Assembly: GCA_029098205.1 (NCBI GenBank)
Contig: JAQXNW010000044.1
Location: forward strand, 1 to 28,776
DNA: 28,776 nt
Origin: Eubacteriales bacterium
Lineage (GTDB): Bacteria; Bacillota; Clostridia; Peptostreptococcales; Anaerovoracaceae
Direction of reading: 5' to 3'
Shown here piece after piece: positions 13,621 to 21,185 of the stretch (the first letter of the stretch is position 1; every line of letters starts with the position of its first letter). The notes beneath the pieces are model-generated. The model was given only the letters and a program-made list of their open reading frames with translations. It was not told the DNA's origin and searched no databases. The position numbers were made by a program, and so were the translations under genes.

Positions 13621-14760
13621 ATGTATAAGGAAGCGCTGCGTCCGGCTTGGGTTGAAATCGACCTGTCCGCTTTGGAATATAACATCCGCAGCATAAAAAC
13701 GAAAGTCGGCGAAAACGTAAAACTGATCGGCGTTGTAAAGGCGGATTCCTACGGGCACGGAAGCGTGATCTGCGCGAAAACGCTTCGGGAAGCCGGCGTC
13801 GAAAACTTTGCCGTAGCTACGCTTGCGGAAGCCATCACGCTCCGGCAGGCTGGATTTGGCGAAAACATTATCATTCTTGGGCTCACACCCGATCTCTATG
13901 CAGATACGGTCGCAGAATACGATCTTACGCAGGTATTCTGCACGTATGAGAACGCGAAAGCGCTGAATGATGCGGCTCAGAAGGCCGGAAAAACCGTGCG
14001 GGGCTTAGTCGGCATCGACACGGGCATGGGACGGATCGGATATCTGGCGGATCACGCGGAGGAAGCGCTGAAAGAACTAAAAATGGCTCAAAAACTTCCG
14101 AATTTCCAGATTGCCGGTGTTATTTCCCACTTTTCCACAGCCGATGAAAAAAGTCTGGGCTACACACACGGTCAGGAACAGAAGTACCGTCATTTCATAG
14201 ATACCGTCGAGAAAGGCGGCGTGCCGCTTCCGTTCAAAACACTGGCAAACAGCGCTGCCGTTATGCGTCTCCCTGAAGATTACTATACGGCTGCCCGTCC
14301 GGGCATCATTCTTTACGGGCTTTATCCATCGCATGATGTAGATCCCGCGGATCTTCCGCTGAAACCGGTTATGTCCGTGAAGGCCGACATCGTATACTTG
14401 AAAGACGTACCGGAGAATTTCTCCGTCGGCTACGGAAGAAAATATATCTCCCGCGGCCCCGCGAAGATCGCGACCGTGAACGTAGGCTACGCCGACGGCT
14501 TCCCCCGTCCCTATTCTTCTGCGGGAGAAGTCCTCGTTCATGGAAAACGCTGCCCGATCGCGGGAAACATCTGCATGGATCAGTTCATGGTCGATGTTAC
14601 GGATATCCCTGATGTAAAGGTCGGAGACGAAGTTGTCCTGATGGGCCGGAGCGGGAAAGAAGAAATTACCGCGGATGAAATCGCGGATAAAACCGGCACG
14701 ATCAATTATGAAATCACCTGCGCCTTCGGACAGAGGCTGCCGAAGATCTTTGTACGCTGA
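13621..14760 (+). CDS. alr: Alanine racemase
   Basis: A 379-residue PLP enzyme of fold type III with normal length. The PLP lysine is K40 in VVKADSYGHG. The second catalytic base is Y290 in NVGYADGFPR. The N-terminal TIM barrel is followed by the C-terminal beta domain (from about 245), containing GNICMDQFMVDVT. It interconverts L- and D-alanine for peptidoglycan. The ATG at 13621 follows AAGGAAGAAGCAGAGG. The leader contains a 7-bp stem AGCGGCG / CGCCGCT (13548-13594) just after the purA terminator; I could not find a clear promoter. The next gene (14833) is on the same strand 72 bases away and may share the transcript. Confidence 0.96.
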   Translation: MYKEALRPAWVEIDLSALEYNIRSIKTKVGENVKLIGVVKADSYGHGSVICAKTLREAGVENFAVATLAEAITLRQAGFGENIIILGLTPDLYADTVAEYDLTQVFCTYENAKALNDAAQKAGKTVRGLVGIDTGMGRIGYLADHAEEALKELKMAQKLPNFQIAGVISHFSTADEKSLGYTHGQEQKYRHFIDTVEKGGVPLPFKTLANSAAVMRLPEDYYTAARPGIILYGLYPSHDVDPADLPLKPVMSVKADIVYLKDVPENFSVGYGRKYISRGPAKIATVNVGYADGFPRPYSSAGEVLVHGKRCPIAGNICMDQFMVDVTDIPDVKVGDEVVLMGRSGKEEITADEIADKTGTINYEITCAFGQRLPKIFVR

Positions 14761-14832
14761 ACAAGCTTTGTCCGTTGACTTTGCCCGCAGAGAAGCATTC
14801 ATTTTAAGTATAATACGATAAGGAGAATACCT

Positions 14833-15459
14833 ATGTCGAAAAACAAAACACGTCTCCTCATTGCAATCTGTCTGGCCGCAGTGGCACTGGCCGTCTTCCT
14901 GCTGATCCACGGTCTTTCTACAGAAAACAAAAGCCAGGATGAGCCGGAAAATCCGATTACCGTAAGTCTGACGATCACCTATCCGGAAGACTCCAAATAC
15001 GCGAATGCGATCAAATCCACGGTATCCGACATCTCGGTTGAAGACGGCTCCACTGTAAGCGATGCGCTGCAGCTTTACTGCAGTATCTCCAACATTCCTC
15101 TTTCGCTGGACAAAAAAAACGGACGGATCATCGGCATCGAGAAGATCAAGAACGACGATAAAGACACCTTCCGCGTATGGCGGTTCAAGCTGAACGGAGA
15201 GCTTGTGGACCGAAGCGCGAAAGATACGGTTCTTTCCGATGGAGACAAGATCGAATTCAGCTACGATATTGACGAGGACGCGGCCCGGAAAGCCGGCAAG
15301 GACCCGGCGGAAATCCAGAAACAGATTTCCGAAGCCGCGGCGGCGAACAAGAGCAGCGAAGACACAGACTCCGCCGATTCGAAGGAGAGCACGGATTCCA
15401 GCAGTGAAAGCTCTTCCAGCAGCTCTGATACCTCAAACAGCTCCGGTAGCTCGAACTGA
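14833..15459 (+). CDS. Membrane-anchored DUF4430-like protein with Ser-rich tail
   Basis: A 208-residue protein with a basic start and one hydrophobic segment (residues 8-27), so it is exported or anchored by an uncleaved signal. Residues about 40-135 resemble DUF4430 (transcobalamin-like C-terminal domain): a 'SVEDGSTVSDALQLYC' segment, then FRVWRFKLNGELVD and DTVLSDGDKIEFSY, which match the family's W.Y.VNG...LKDGD.V.W.Y ending. The last 45 residues are almost only Ser, Asp, Glu and Asn, a low-complexity tail. The ATG follows AAGGAG. The DUF4430 fold in other bacteria may bind cobalamin-like ligands or act as an adhesion or wall module; no function can be assigned here. A strong terminator follows. 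Confidence 0.78.
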   Translation: MSKNKTRLLIAICLAAVALAVFLLIHGLSTENKSQDEPENPITVSLTITYPEDSKYANAIKSTVSDISVEDGSTVSDALQLYCSISNIPLSLDKKNGRIIGIEKIKNDDKDTFRVWRFKLNGELVDRSAKDTVLSDGDKIEFSYDIDEDAARKAGKDPAEIQKQISEAAAANKSSEDTDSADSKESTDSSSESSSSSSDTSNSSGSSN

Positions 15460-15480
15460 TCCGGAATCTTAAACCAATAT

Positions 15481-15524
15481 CCGTGAGATCCGCAGCGATG
15501 CAGCCGCAGATCTCACGGTTTTTT
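15481..15524 (+). terminator. Strong intrinsic terminator after the DUF4430-like gene
   Basis: CCGTGAGATC (15481-15490) and GATCTCACGG (15509-15518) form a perfect 10-bp stem followed by six T (15519-15524). Confidence 0.93.
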
Positions 15525-15544
15525 CATTCCGGACTTTATGAACC

Positions 15545-15573
15545 TTGCAGTTCAGTCCGCCTGTTGATATATT
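15545..15573 (+). promoter_or_regulatory. Promoter of the GntR-family regulator
   Basis: TTGCAG (15545-15550), 17 bases, then TATATT (15568-15573). The -10 is the left half of the palindrome at 15568-15579, so the bound regulator would cover it. Confidence 0.7.
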
Positions 15574-15579
15574 AATATA
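15568..15579. promoter_or_regulatory. Putative GntR operator (autoregulation)
   Basis: TATATTAATATA is a perfect 12-bp palindrome over the regulator's own -10. The same ATTAATAT core occurs in a larger palindrome over the dehydratase promoter (16419-16434). Confidence 0.6.
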
Positions 15580-15609
15580 GAAAGGCATACGCCCGAAAGG
15601 AGAAATGCG

Positions 15610-16281
15610 ATGGCTGGCGGAAAAGCAAGAATGACAAAGCAGCAGGTTTACGAAACGATCCGGGATCATATTCTGTTTCTGGACTACCGGCCGGGAGAGA
15701 CGCTGTCCGATGTGAAAATTGCGGAAGAGCTTCATGTCAGCCGGACGCCGGTCCGCGAAGCTCTCCTCATCCTGCAGCGTGAGAAGCTTGTTGACATCTA
15801 CCCGCAGAGCGGCACATTCGTCGCGCTGCTCGACCTTGACCTGATCCGCGAGACAATCTATATCCGCCATATCCTTGAGCTGGATATTCTTCAGATTCTT
15901 ATGGAAAAGAAAGCGAATGTACGGCCGAAAGCGGAACGCTATCTGTATCTTCAGTCCCTTGCGGTCGAAGAAAACAATCAGCGCGAATATGTGAAGAACG
16001 ACCATCTGTTCCACCAGGTACTGTTCGAGGAAGCCGGCCACGGAATGGAATGGGACATCATCCATCCGAATTACCAGCACACGATCCGGTATCATATGCT
16101 AGATTTTCTCAACTCCGATCTGATCGGAACATCCCTCGCGGAGCATCGGCTTATTCTAGATTATCTGGAGCAAAGCGACTATGAACAGCTGAAAGGGATT
16201 GTCGATATTCATCACGATTATAAGCTGCGCACGAGCACGCACCTCATCGAGAAGTACCCGGACTACTTCGTCCGCCCGTGA
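15610..16281 (+). CDS. GntR-family transcriptional regulator, FadR/FCD subfamily
   Basis: A 223-residue regulator. Residues 9-75 form the winged helix-turn-helix, with the GntR signature KIAEELHVSRTPVREALLIL. Residues from about 80 form the all-helical FCD domain, whose metal/ligand residues are visible as D and H in NDHLFHQ, H in AEHRLIL and HH in VDIHHDY. The length is normal. The ATG follows AAAGGAG. The next gene is a dehydratase of the IlvD/Edd family and then a broken GntP-type permease, so the effector is probably a sugar acid (aldonate or hexonate) or its dehydration product. Matching palindromes over both promoters suggest repression of itself and the dehydratase. Confidence 0.92.
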   Translation: MAGGKARMTKQQVYETIRDHILFLDYRPGETLSDVKIAEELHVSRTPVREALLILQREKLVDIYPQSGTFVALLDLDLIRETIYIRHILELDILQILMEKKANVRPKAERYLYLQSLAVEENNQREYVKNDHLFHQVLFEEAGHGMEWDIIHPNYQHTIRYHMLDFLNSDLIGTSLAEHRLILDYLEQSDYEQLKGIVDIHHDYKLRTSTHLIEKYPDYFVRP

Positions 16282-16289
16282 GTATCGGA

Positions 16290-16315
16290 ACCGCCGGCAT
16301 CGCCGGCGGTTTTTT
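16290..16315 (+). terminator. Terminator after the GntR gene
   Basis: ACCGCCGGC (16290-16298), a 3-base loop and GCCGGCGGT (16302-16310) are followed by a T run to 16315. It separates the regulator from the dehydratase, which has its own promoter. Confidence 0.93.
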
Positions 16316-16398
16316 ATTGGATTTCGGCCCCGGACCGAACCTCCGTTTCGCAGGCGAAGCGGTTTCAAAGTATTTTCTATGTTTTTTGGAAGAATTGT

Positions 16399-16427
16399 TT
16401 GACAAATCCGGCTGTGTTTATTAATAT
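16399..16427 (+). promoter_or_regulatory. Promoter of the dehydratase gene
   Basis: TTGACA (16399-16404), 17 bases, TAATAT (16422-16427). The -10 lies inside the 16-bp palindrome at 16419-16434. Confidence 0.82.
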
Positions 16428-16434
16428 ATTAATA
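16419..16434. promoter_or_regulatory. Putative GntR operator over the dehydratase promoter
   Basis: TATTAATATATTAATA is a perfect 16-bp palindrome. Further half-sites follow (GTTAATAG at 16436-16443, ATTAATAT at 16452-16459). A regulator bound here would block RNA polymerase, like the related palindrome at 15568-15579. Confidence 0.62.
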
Positions 16435-16493
16435 CGTTAATAGATTAGCGGATTAATATCATAACGAGCAGCAGCTGACGAAAGGAGAAGAAA

Positions 16494-18173
16494 ATGCTGA
16501 AAAGTCAGAATGTGAGACAGTTCGGACCGGAAGTGGATCCACTCTGGCTGGGGAAAGGATGTCTGGACGACGATCTTTCGAAGCCGCAGGTTCTGATCGA
16601 CACGACATTCGGCGACAGCCATCCGGGAAGCCGGCATCTGGACCGCCTGGCAGACGCGGCGAAAACGGCACTCTACAGCGCGCAGTGCATGCCGTCTGTC
16701 TATACGGTGACGGATATCTGCGACGGCGTTGCGACAGGGCACGAAGGGATGAACTACTCACTTATCTCCCGCGACTTGATCTGCGGCATGACGGAAATTC
16801 ATGCGATGGCATCGGGCTTTGACGGACTTATTACGATTTCCTCCTGTGACAAAGCGACGCCAGGCCACCTTATGGCGATTGCGCGGCTCGATATCCCCGC
16901 CATTCATATTCCGGGAGGCGCGATGGCGGCGGCTCCGGGGTTCCGATCTGCGGATTCATGCTATGAAACGAATCTTCGGGTTGCGGAAGGAAAAATGACG
17001 CCGGAAGAACAGCGCTATGTGCAGCATATTGCCTGCCCGGGATGCGGAGCCTGTCAGTACATGGGGACGGCCGCGACAATGCAGTGCATGGCGGAAGCGC
17101 TTGGTATCGCACTCCCGGGATCCGCGACTGCACCGGCCGAAAGCACCTACATCCGGCGGCTTTCCGGGATGGCAGCGAAGCGGCTGGCGGAGATGATCAA
17201 GGAGGATCTTCGTCCGAGCCAGATTCTTACAAAAGCCGCGTTTATCAACGCGATCAAAGTTCATGCCGCAATCGGCGGCTCAACGAACGCAGTCCTGCAC
17301 CTTCCGGCCATCGCGAAAGAACTCGGAATCGAAATAACACTGGAAGACTTTGATACCTGTACGAAGGGAATTCCGCTCCTGACAAGTGTTCTTACGGCTG
17401 GGAAATGGCCGACCTCCTATTTCTGGATGGCAGGCGGCATTCCGCAGATCATGCGGAGACTCTCCGGATTCCTCGATCTGGATGTCATGACAGTGACAGG
17501 AAAAACTCTTGGTGAGAATCTCGATGACCTCGAAAAAGCCGGATATTTCCGCCGAAGTGAAGAAATGACTGCAAATATTGGCAGAAAGACGGAAGAGATC
17601 ATCCGGACCCTCGAAGATCCGGCGGATGCAGACAGCGGCGTCACAATCCTGCACGGAAACATCGCACAGCACGGCGCGGTCATCAAGCACTGCGCTGTTG
17701 ACAAGAGCATGTATCACTTTGTCGGACGCGCAAGAGTGTTCGACGACGAAGAAAGCGCGGTGGAAGCGATCTACCAGGACCGCATCGAACCGGGCGATGT
17801 CGTTGTCATCCGCTATGTCGGAAAACGAGCAAAAGGAATGCCGGAGATGCTGAAGGCGACGGATGCGATCTGTAACAAACCGAAGCTTGCTCTCAGCACG
17901 GCGATTGTGACCGACGGAAGATTTTCCGGCGCAAGCCGCGGTCCGTGCGTCGGCTATCTCCTGCCGGAAGCGGCGGAAGGCGGCGCGATCGGCCTTCTCC
18001 ATGAGAATGACCGGATCGAAATCGACGTTCTGAATAAGAGTATCCGTGTCATCGGTACGGAAGGACAGGAACGGACACCGGAGGAGATTGACAGAATCTT
18101 CGCCACGCGGCGCGAATCCTGGCAACCGAAGAAATTCGTCCGAAAAGGCGTTCTGAAATATCTGGACGTATAG
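16494..18173 (+). CDS. IlvD/Edd-family dehydratase, probably acting on a sugar acid
   Basis: A 559-residue iron-sulfur dehydratase of about IlvD length. Conserved blocks are CDGVATGHEGMNYSLISR (76-93), ISSCDKATPGHL (C118), CPGCGAC (181-187) and the C-terminal VTDGRFSGASRGPCVGY. The place where canonical IlvD reads PCNxHL, with a cluster cysteine, reads HPGSRHL here, so this cysteine is missing. The family includes dihydroxy-acid dehydratase for valine/isoleucine and aldonate dehydratases (gluconate, xylonate, arabonate). A GntR/FCD regulator upstream and a GntP-type permease remnant downstream favour a sugar acid over branched-chain synthesis, and no other ilv genes are nearby. The ATG follows AAAGGAG. 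The reading frame is intact although the permease is broken. Confidence 0.83.
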   Translation: MLKSQNVRQFGPEVDPLWLGKGCLDDDLSKPQVLIDTTFGDSHPGSRHLDRLADAAKTALYSAQCMPSVYTVTDICDGVATGHEGMNYSLISRDLICGMTEIHAMASGFDGLITISSCDKATPGHLMAIARLDIPAIHIPGGAMAAAPGFRSADSCYETNLRVAEGKMTPEEQRYVQHIACPGCGACQYMGTAATMQCMAEALGIALPGSATAPAESTYIRRLSGMAAKRLAEMIKEDLRPSQILTKAAFINAIKVHAAIGGSTNAVLHLPAIAKELGIEITLEDFDTCTKGIPLLTSVLTAGKWPTSYFWMAGGIPQIMRRLSGFLDLDVMTVTGKTLGENLDDLEKAGYFRRSEEMTANIGRKTEEIIRTLEDPADADSGVTILHGNIAQHGAVIKHCAVDKSMYHFVGRARVFDDEESAVEAIYQDRIEPGDVVVIRYVGKRAKGMPEMLKATDAICNKPKLALSTAIVTDGRFSGASRGPCVGYLLPEAAEGGAIGLLHENDRIEIDVLNKSIRVIGTEGQERTPEEIDRIFATRRESWQPKKFVRKGVLKYLDV

Positions 18174-18213
18174 ACATCTTTCATTGCCGCCATTGCCGAA
18201 TAAGGAGAACAAA

Positions 18214-18943
18214 ATGGGACTTACTGGCTTTATAATTGTAATTGCAGCATCCATCGCTCTTTTGATGCTGCTAGTCCTAAAGATTGATGTTCACCCGATC
18301 ATTTCTCTGTTTATCGTTGCTGTTTTCGCAGGGCTGCTGCTCCAATACGGTGCAGCGGGAACACTGGAGCAGATCAATGCCGGATTTGCCGGGACGCTGC
18401 AGGATATTGCACCGGCGCGAACCTTGGTCTGATAATCGCCTGGTCGACAGTCTTTGCCTTTGCATCATTTATCATCACATGGCTTCTCCTGAAGAAGTGG
18501 ACGATGAAGGAATACATTCCGCCGCGTGAGGACATGAGCGACGGTATTGAGGAAGCAAAGTCCGACGATATCAACGAACTTTTCGTCCATGAAGAAGGAC
18601 TGCCGAACGCTTTTATCTCTCTTCTTCCGATCCTGATCCCTGTCGGACTCATGGCGGCTGGTTCGTTCATCATGACGAAGACACCGCAGATCGACCTTCT
18701 GAAGGAAGCGCTCGGCGATTCAATGGCAAGTGGAAAGTTCATGGCAATTTTTGTTCCCTATCTCATCGGCGTTATCATGATGACCGCGGTCGGATCTATG
18801 ACGACAGCGGATTCTGGACAACCTGCCAGTTCTTCAATCTGAACGTCAAACAGGGTGTGAAATACATCACCGTCGTAAATGCAGTGGCATCTGTTGTTGG
18901 AATCATCCTGCTCATGCTCGTCGCAATGACCGGCATTATATAA
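18214..18943 (+). pseudogene. Broken GntP-family gluconate/sugar-acid permease
   Basis: Three pieces of a GntP-type permease lie in three frames. Piece one (18214 to about 18410) starts with ATG after AAGGAG and reads like the GntP N-terminus (DVHPIISLFIVAVFAGLLLQ), then hits a stop at 18430. Piece two (about 18414-18805) reads GANLGLIIAWSTVFAFASF and on to LPNAFISLLPILIPVGLMAA, the middle of the family. Piece three (about 18803-18943) reads DSGFWTTCQFFNLNVKQGVK and the C-terminal helix; the family has NDPGFW here. About 240 codons remain of the usual 440 or so, so two internal deletions with frame changes have removed the rest, including most of the membrane core. It cannot encode a working transporter. 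Assembly error is the alternative. Confidence 0.87.
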
Positions 18944-18990
18944 AAATGCCGCACATTAAAAACATAGCATCCGGACCGCTCTGCCGCCAG

Positions 18991-19091
18991 GCATAGAGCC
19001 CAAAAATGCCCCCGCTCAGGGCAGCAGGCATTTGCAATTCTGCCTGCCAGCCTTGAAAGGGGGGGTATTTTATTCTGTGCTGCCTCTATGC
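18991..19091. terminator. Large nested inverted repeat between convergent genes, probable bidirectional terminator
   Basis: Three nested stems: GCATAGAG / CTCTATGC (18991-18998 with 19084-19091), AAAATGCCCCC / GGGGGTATTTT (19003-19013 with 19061-19071, one G-T pair) and GCAGGCA / TGCCTGC (19024-19030 with 19041-19047). Read on either strand, a G-rich arm is followed by a T-rich one, as expected between two convergent genes. GCTCTGCC just upstream can instead pair with the left outer arm. The rest of 18944-19180 holds nothing I recognise. Confidence 0.55.
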
Positions 19092-19180
19092 ATTACCTTT
19101 CTTCGGTACCGCGCACAGGATGATTTTTCATGATCTGCTGCATGATCCCATTATCCGCGCAATCCGATGATCTGCGGCAG

Positions 19181-20710
19181 CTATTTAACGTCGGAATTCT
19201 TTTTCCTCCGAACCCGGACAAGAACTGTCATAAGCGCCGCCGCGCCGACGGCTGCTGCACAGTACAAAGCCAGATTCGCTGTATCTCCGGTATTGACAGC
19301 ATTGCTGCCCGTTTTCGCTTCCGCAGTCTTGCTTCCGCCCTTCTCCGACGCAGCCTGATTCGATGAACCTGTTGAGTCTTTGGAATCAGTGGATCCTGCG
19401 GAATCCTTAGAACCTGACGGATTGTTCGGGGTGTTCGGATTATCCGGTTTGTTTGGATTGTCCGGATTGTCCGTATCTTCATCTTCTTTCTTCTCTGTGG
19501 AAAGGGATTTGGAAACCGTGATATTTTCTGTATGAATCCGGGCGCCGACCATATTCTGAAATTCATGGCTGTCATCACCGATTGCCTGGAATACGAGAAT
19601 ATCTCCTTCCATCCAAGGAATGGAAGCGGAAAGAGAAATCGAAACTCCATCCGCAGGCTTCTCATCAGAAACAAGGACAAAGCTGCCCCCTGGCTTCACA
19701 TCAGAAGATCCATCCGCGACAGAAATTCCCGAAGGCAGAGAAAGTGAGAAGCCCTCCCGGTAGGTGGACGGCGCCTTCAAATTCAAAGTCCCTGTATACC
19801 ACTTTCCATCAGATTCATTCTGCCGAAAAACAGCATCCCCTTCGATCGAAACATTAGAAGCGGAAGGCTTCTCCGTTAACACGCCCGTACTCTGCGCTAC
19901 CTTCAATGATCTAGAAAGCGCCGTGGAATCCTGCACTCCGGAGTTGTCAGGAATCCCATATTCCTTCATAAGATTCCAGACCGCATTGGATGTCGCGGAA
20001 TAAGCCTGTTCCTCTGTAAGGAAATATCCGGTCTGATAAATAGCAGAATAAGCGGTGAGAGGATCCGAGCTGTTAAACATGCACCAGACCGCGCCGTAAA
20101 ACGGCGTAGCAGTAATATCTGAATACGTCAGACCGGACTTTGTCGTGCCGCCTGTCAGATAAAGCTCATACACCTGCTGTGTGAACTCCCGGAGGGCATT
20201 CATATTTTCCGTCTGATTTCGGAAATCATCCAGAGAAAAAGTCCGGCTGCCGATGGTATCCGAAAAATCATCCCGGATCGACTGCGGCGGATTGAGAATC
20301 TCATCGAACTGTTCCTCACTGACAGCCGTCACACCGGACTTCAGCTGGTACAAAGACATCCCGTTATACGGGTATCCCGCATACAGGATCGTCTTCAGCC
20401 TGTTGGTAAACGCGGCAATCGCCGTGCTGTCCGTAAGACCATTTTCCCTGCAGAATTCCTGAATGGAAGTTTCCTCATACTGCGGAACGGAAGAAATGGC
20501 CGGTGTCGTGTGCGGCCAGTGACGCTGGTTGTTCATGCAGAAAAGAACAATCTCCGATCCATCCTCCATTTTTACAGAATGAATATTATTGCTGGAATAC
20601 TCGATCGTATATGCCGTACTGCCGGCAAAAACAGATCCGGCACCAAAGCAGGCAATCACCGCAAGGACTGCTACCAGGACGAGAATCCTGCGCTTCTTTA
20701 TCTTCAGCAT
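19181..20710 (-). CDS. Sortase-anchored surface protein with degenerate thioester-type domain
   Basis: A 509-residue wall protein. A signal peptide (residues 1-29, ending VFAGS) leads to a domain like the Cys-Gln thioester (TED) adhesins: VLFCMNN supplies C58, TILYAGYPYNG (108-117) is a family block, and ATSNAVWNL stands where TQxAIW is expected. The Gln that should bond to Cys is replaced by S241, so the usual thioester could not form. A beta-rich region (about 270-400) follows, then an Asn/Pro and Ser/Lys stalk (about 405-465). The end is a sortase-like NTGD motif (473-476), a hydrophobic helix and RRKK. The ATG at 20710 follows TTGGAGG; an upstream ATG at 20731 has none. Likely role: adhesion or display on the cell wall. 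Confidence 0.82.
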   Translation of the reverse strand: MLKIKKRRILVLVAVLAVIACFGAGSVFAGSTAYTIEYSSNNIHSVKMEDGSEIVLFCMNNQRHWPHTTPAISSVPQYEETSIQEFCRENGLTDSTAIAAFTNRLKTILYAGYPYNGMSLYQLKSGVTAVSEEQFDEILNPPQSIRDDFSDTIGSRTFSLDDFRNQTENMNALREFTQQVYELYLTGGTTKSGLTYSDITATPFYGAVWCMFNSSDPLTAYSAIYQTGYFLTEEQAYSATSNAVWNLMKEYGIPDNSGVQDSTALSRSLKVAQSTGVLTEKPSASNVSIEGDAVFRQNESDGKWYTGTLNLKAPSTYREGFSLSLPSGISVADGSSDVKPGGSFVLVSDEKPADGVSISLSASIPWMEGDILVFQAIGDDSHEFQNMVGARIHTENITVSKSLSTEKKEDEDTDNPDNPNKPDNPNTPNNPSGSKDSAGSTDSKDSTGSSNQAASEKGGSKTAEAKTGSNAVNTGDTANLALYCAAAVGAAALMTVLVRVRRKKNSDVK

Positions 20711-20748
20711 TGTGTCACCTCCAATAAACAAGTGTTAACAAAAATATT

Positions 20749-20805
20749 ATCAAAAAGAGGCCTTGCCGCGGATGATTATCGGTCATTCGTGCAAACAGCC
20801 TCTTT
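20749..20805 (-). terminator. Terminator after rpsF-ssb-rpsR, upstream of the surface-protein gene
   Basis: On the minus strand AAAGAGGC (20805-20798) and GCCTCTTT (20761-20754) form a perfect 8-bp stem with a long loop, and T continues to 20752. It lies only about 40 bases before the surface gene's start, so it could also act as an attenuator of that gene. Confidence 0.65.
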
Positions 20806-20926
20806 ATTATTGAAAACACGTCACTCTCAACGAATTCGCCTATTCAGATTCAGATCTATCAAGTAGTAGACTGCGTATTTTCGTATTTCTTACCAGCAAG
20901 TACCCTAAGTTGGCTTCTAAGATATC

Positions 20927-21166
20927 TTAGTCAGCTACATAAGGCAGAAGAGCAACGGTTCTCGCTCTCTTGATCGCTGTTGTAAGCTCTCTCTGATGCT
21001 TCGCGCATGTTCCTGTGATTCTCTTCGGAAGGATTTTGCCGCGCTCGGTTACGTATTTCTTGAGCGTCTCTACATCCTTGTAATCGATCACTTCGGATTT
21101 ATCCGCGCAGAACTGGCAGACTTTCTTTCTTCTCATTCCGCCACGTCTTCTATTATCCATAGCCAT
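20927..21166 (-). CDS. rpsR: 30S ribosomal protein S18
   Basis: A 79-residue S18 with the conserved RNA-binding core (KDVETLKKYVTERGKILPKRITG, written here as one block across residues 31-52, followed by RELTTAIKRAR). It belongs to the zinc-ribbon (C+) form: C17 and C20 in VCQFC, C54 in TGTCAKH and H57 nearby. S18 binds S6 on the platform of the small subunit. The ATG at 21166 follows AAGGGAG at eight bases. It is the last gene of the rpsF-ssb-rpsR operon. Its stop codon lies inside a perfect 14-bp palindrome (20917-20930). Confidence 0.97.
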   Translation of the reverse strand: MAMDNRRRGGMRRKKVCQFCADKSEVIDYKDVETLKKYVTERGKILPKRITGTCAKHQRELTTAIKRARTVALLPYVAD

Positions 21167-21185
21167 CTAAACGTCTCCCTTCTTA

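Noticed and set aside
14775..14814. TTGACT and TATAAT upstream of the DUF4430-like gene as a promoter
   Set aside because: The spacer is 28 bases, and a start from this -10 would fall inside the ribosome site.
12391..18254. Long minus-strand frames opposite purA (12391-13530) and the dehydratase (17280-18254)
   Set aside because: These are shadow frames of highly conserved genes, with no ribosome site and no family features.
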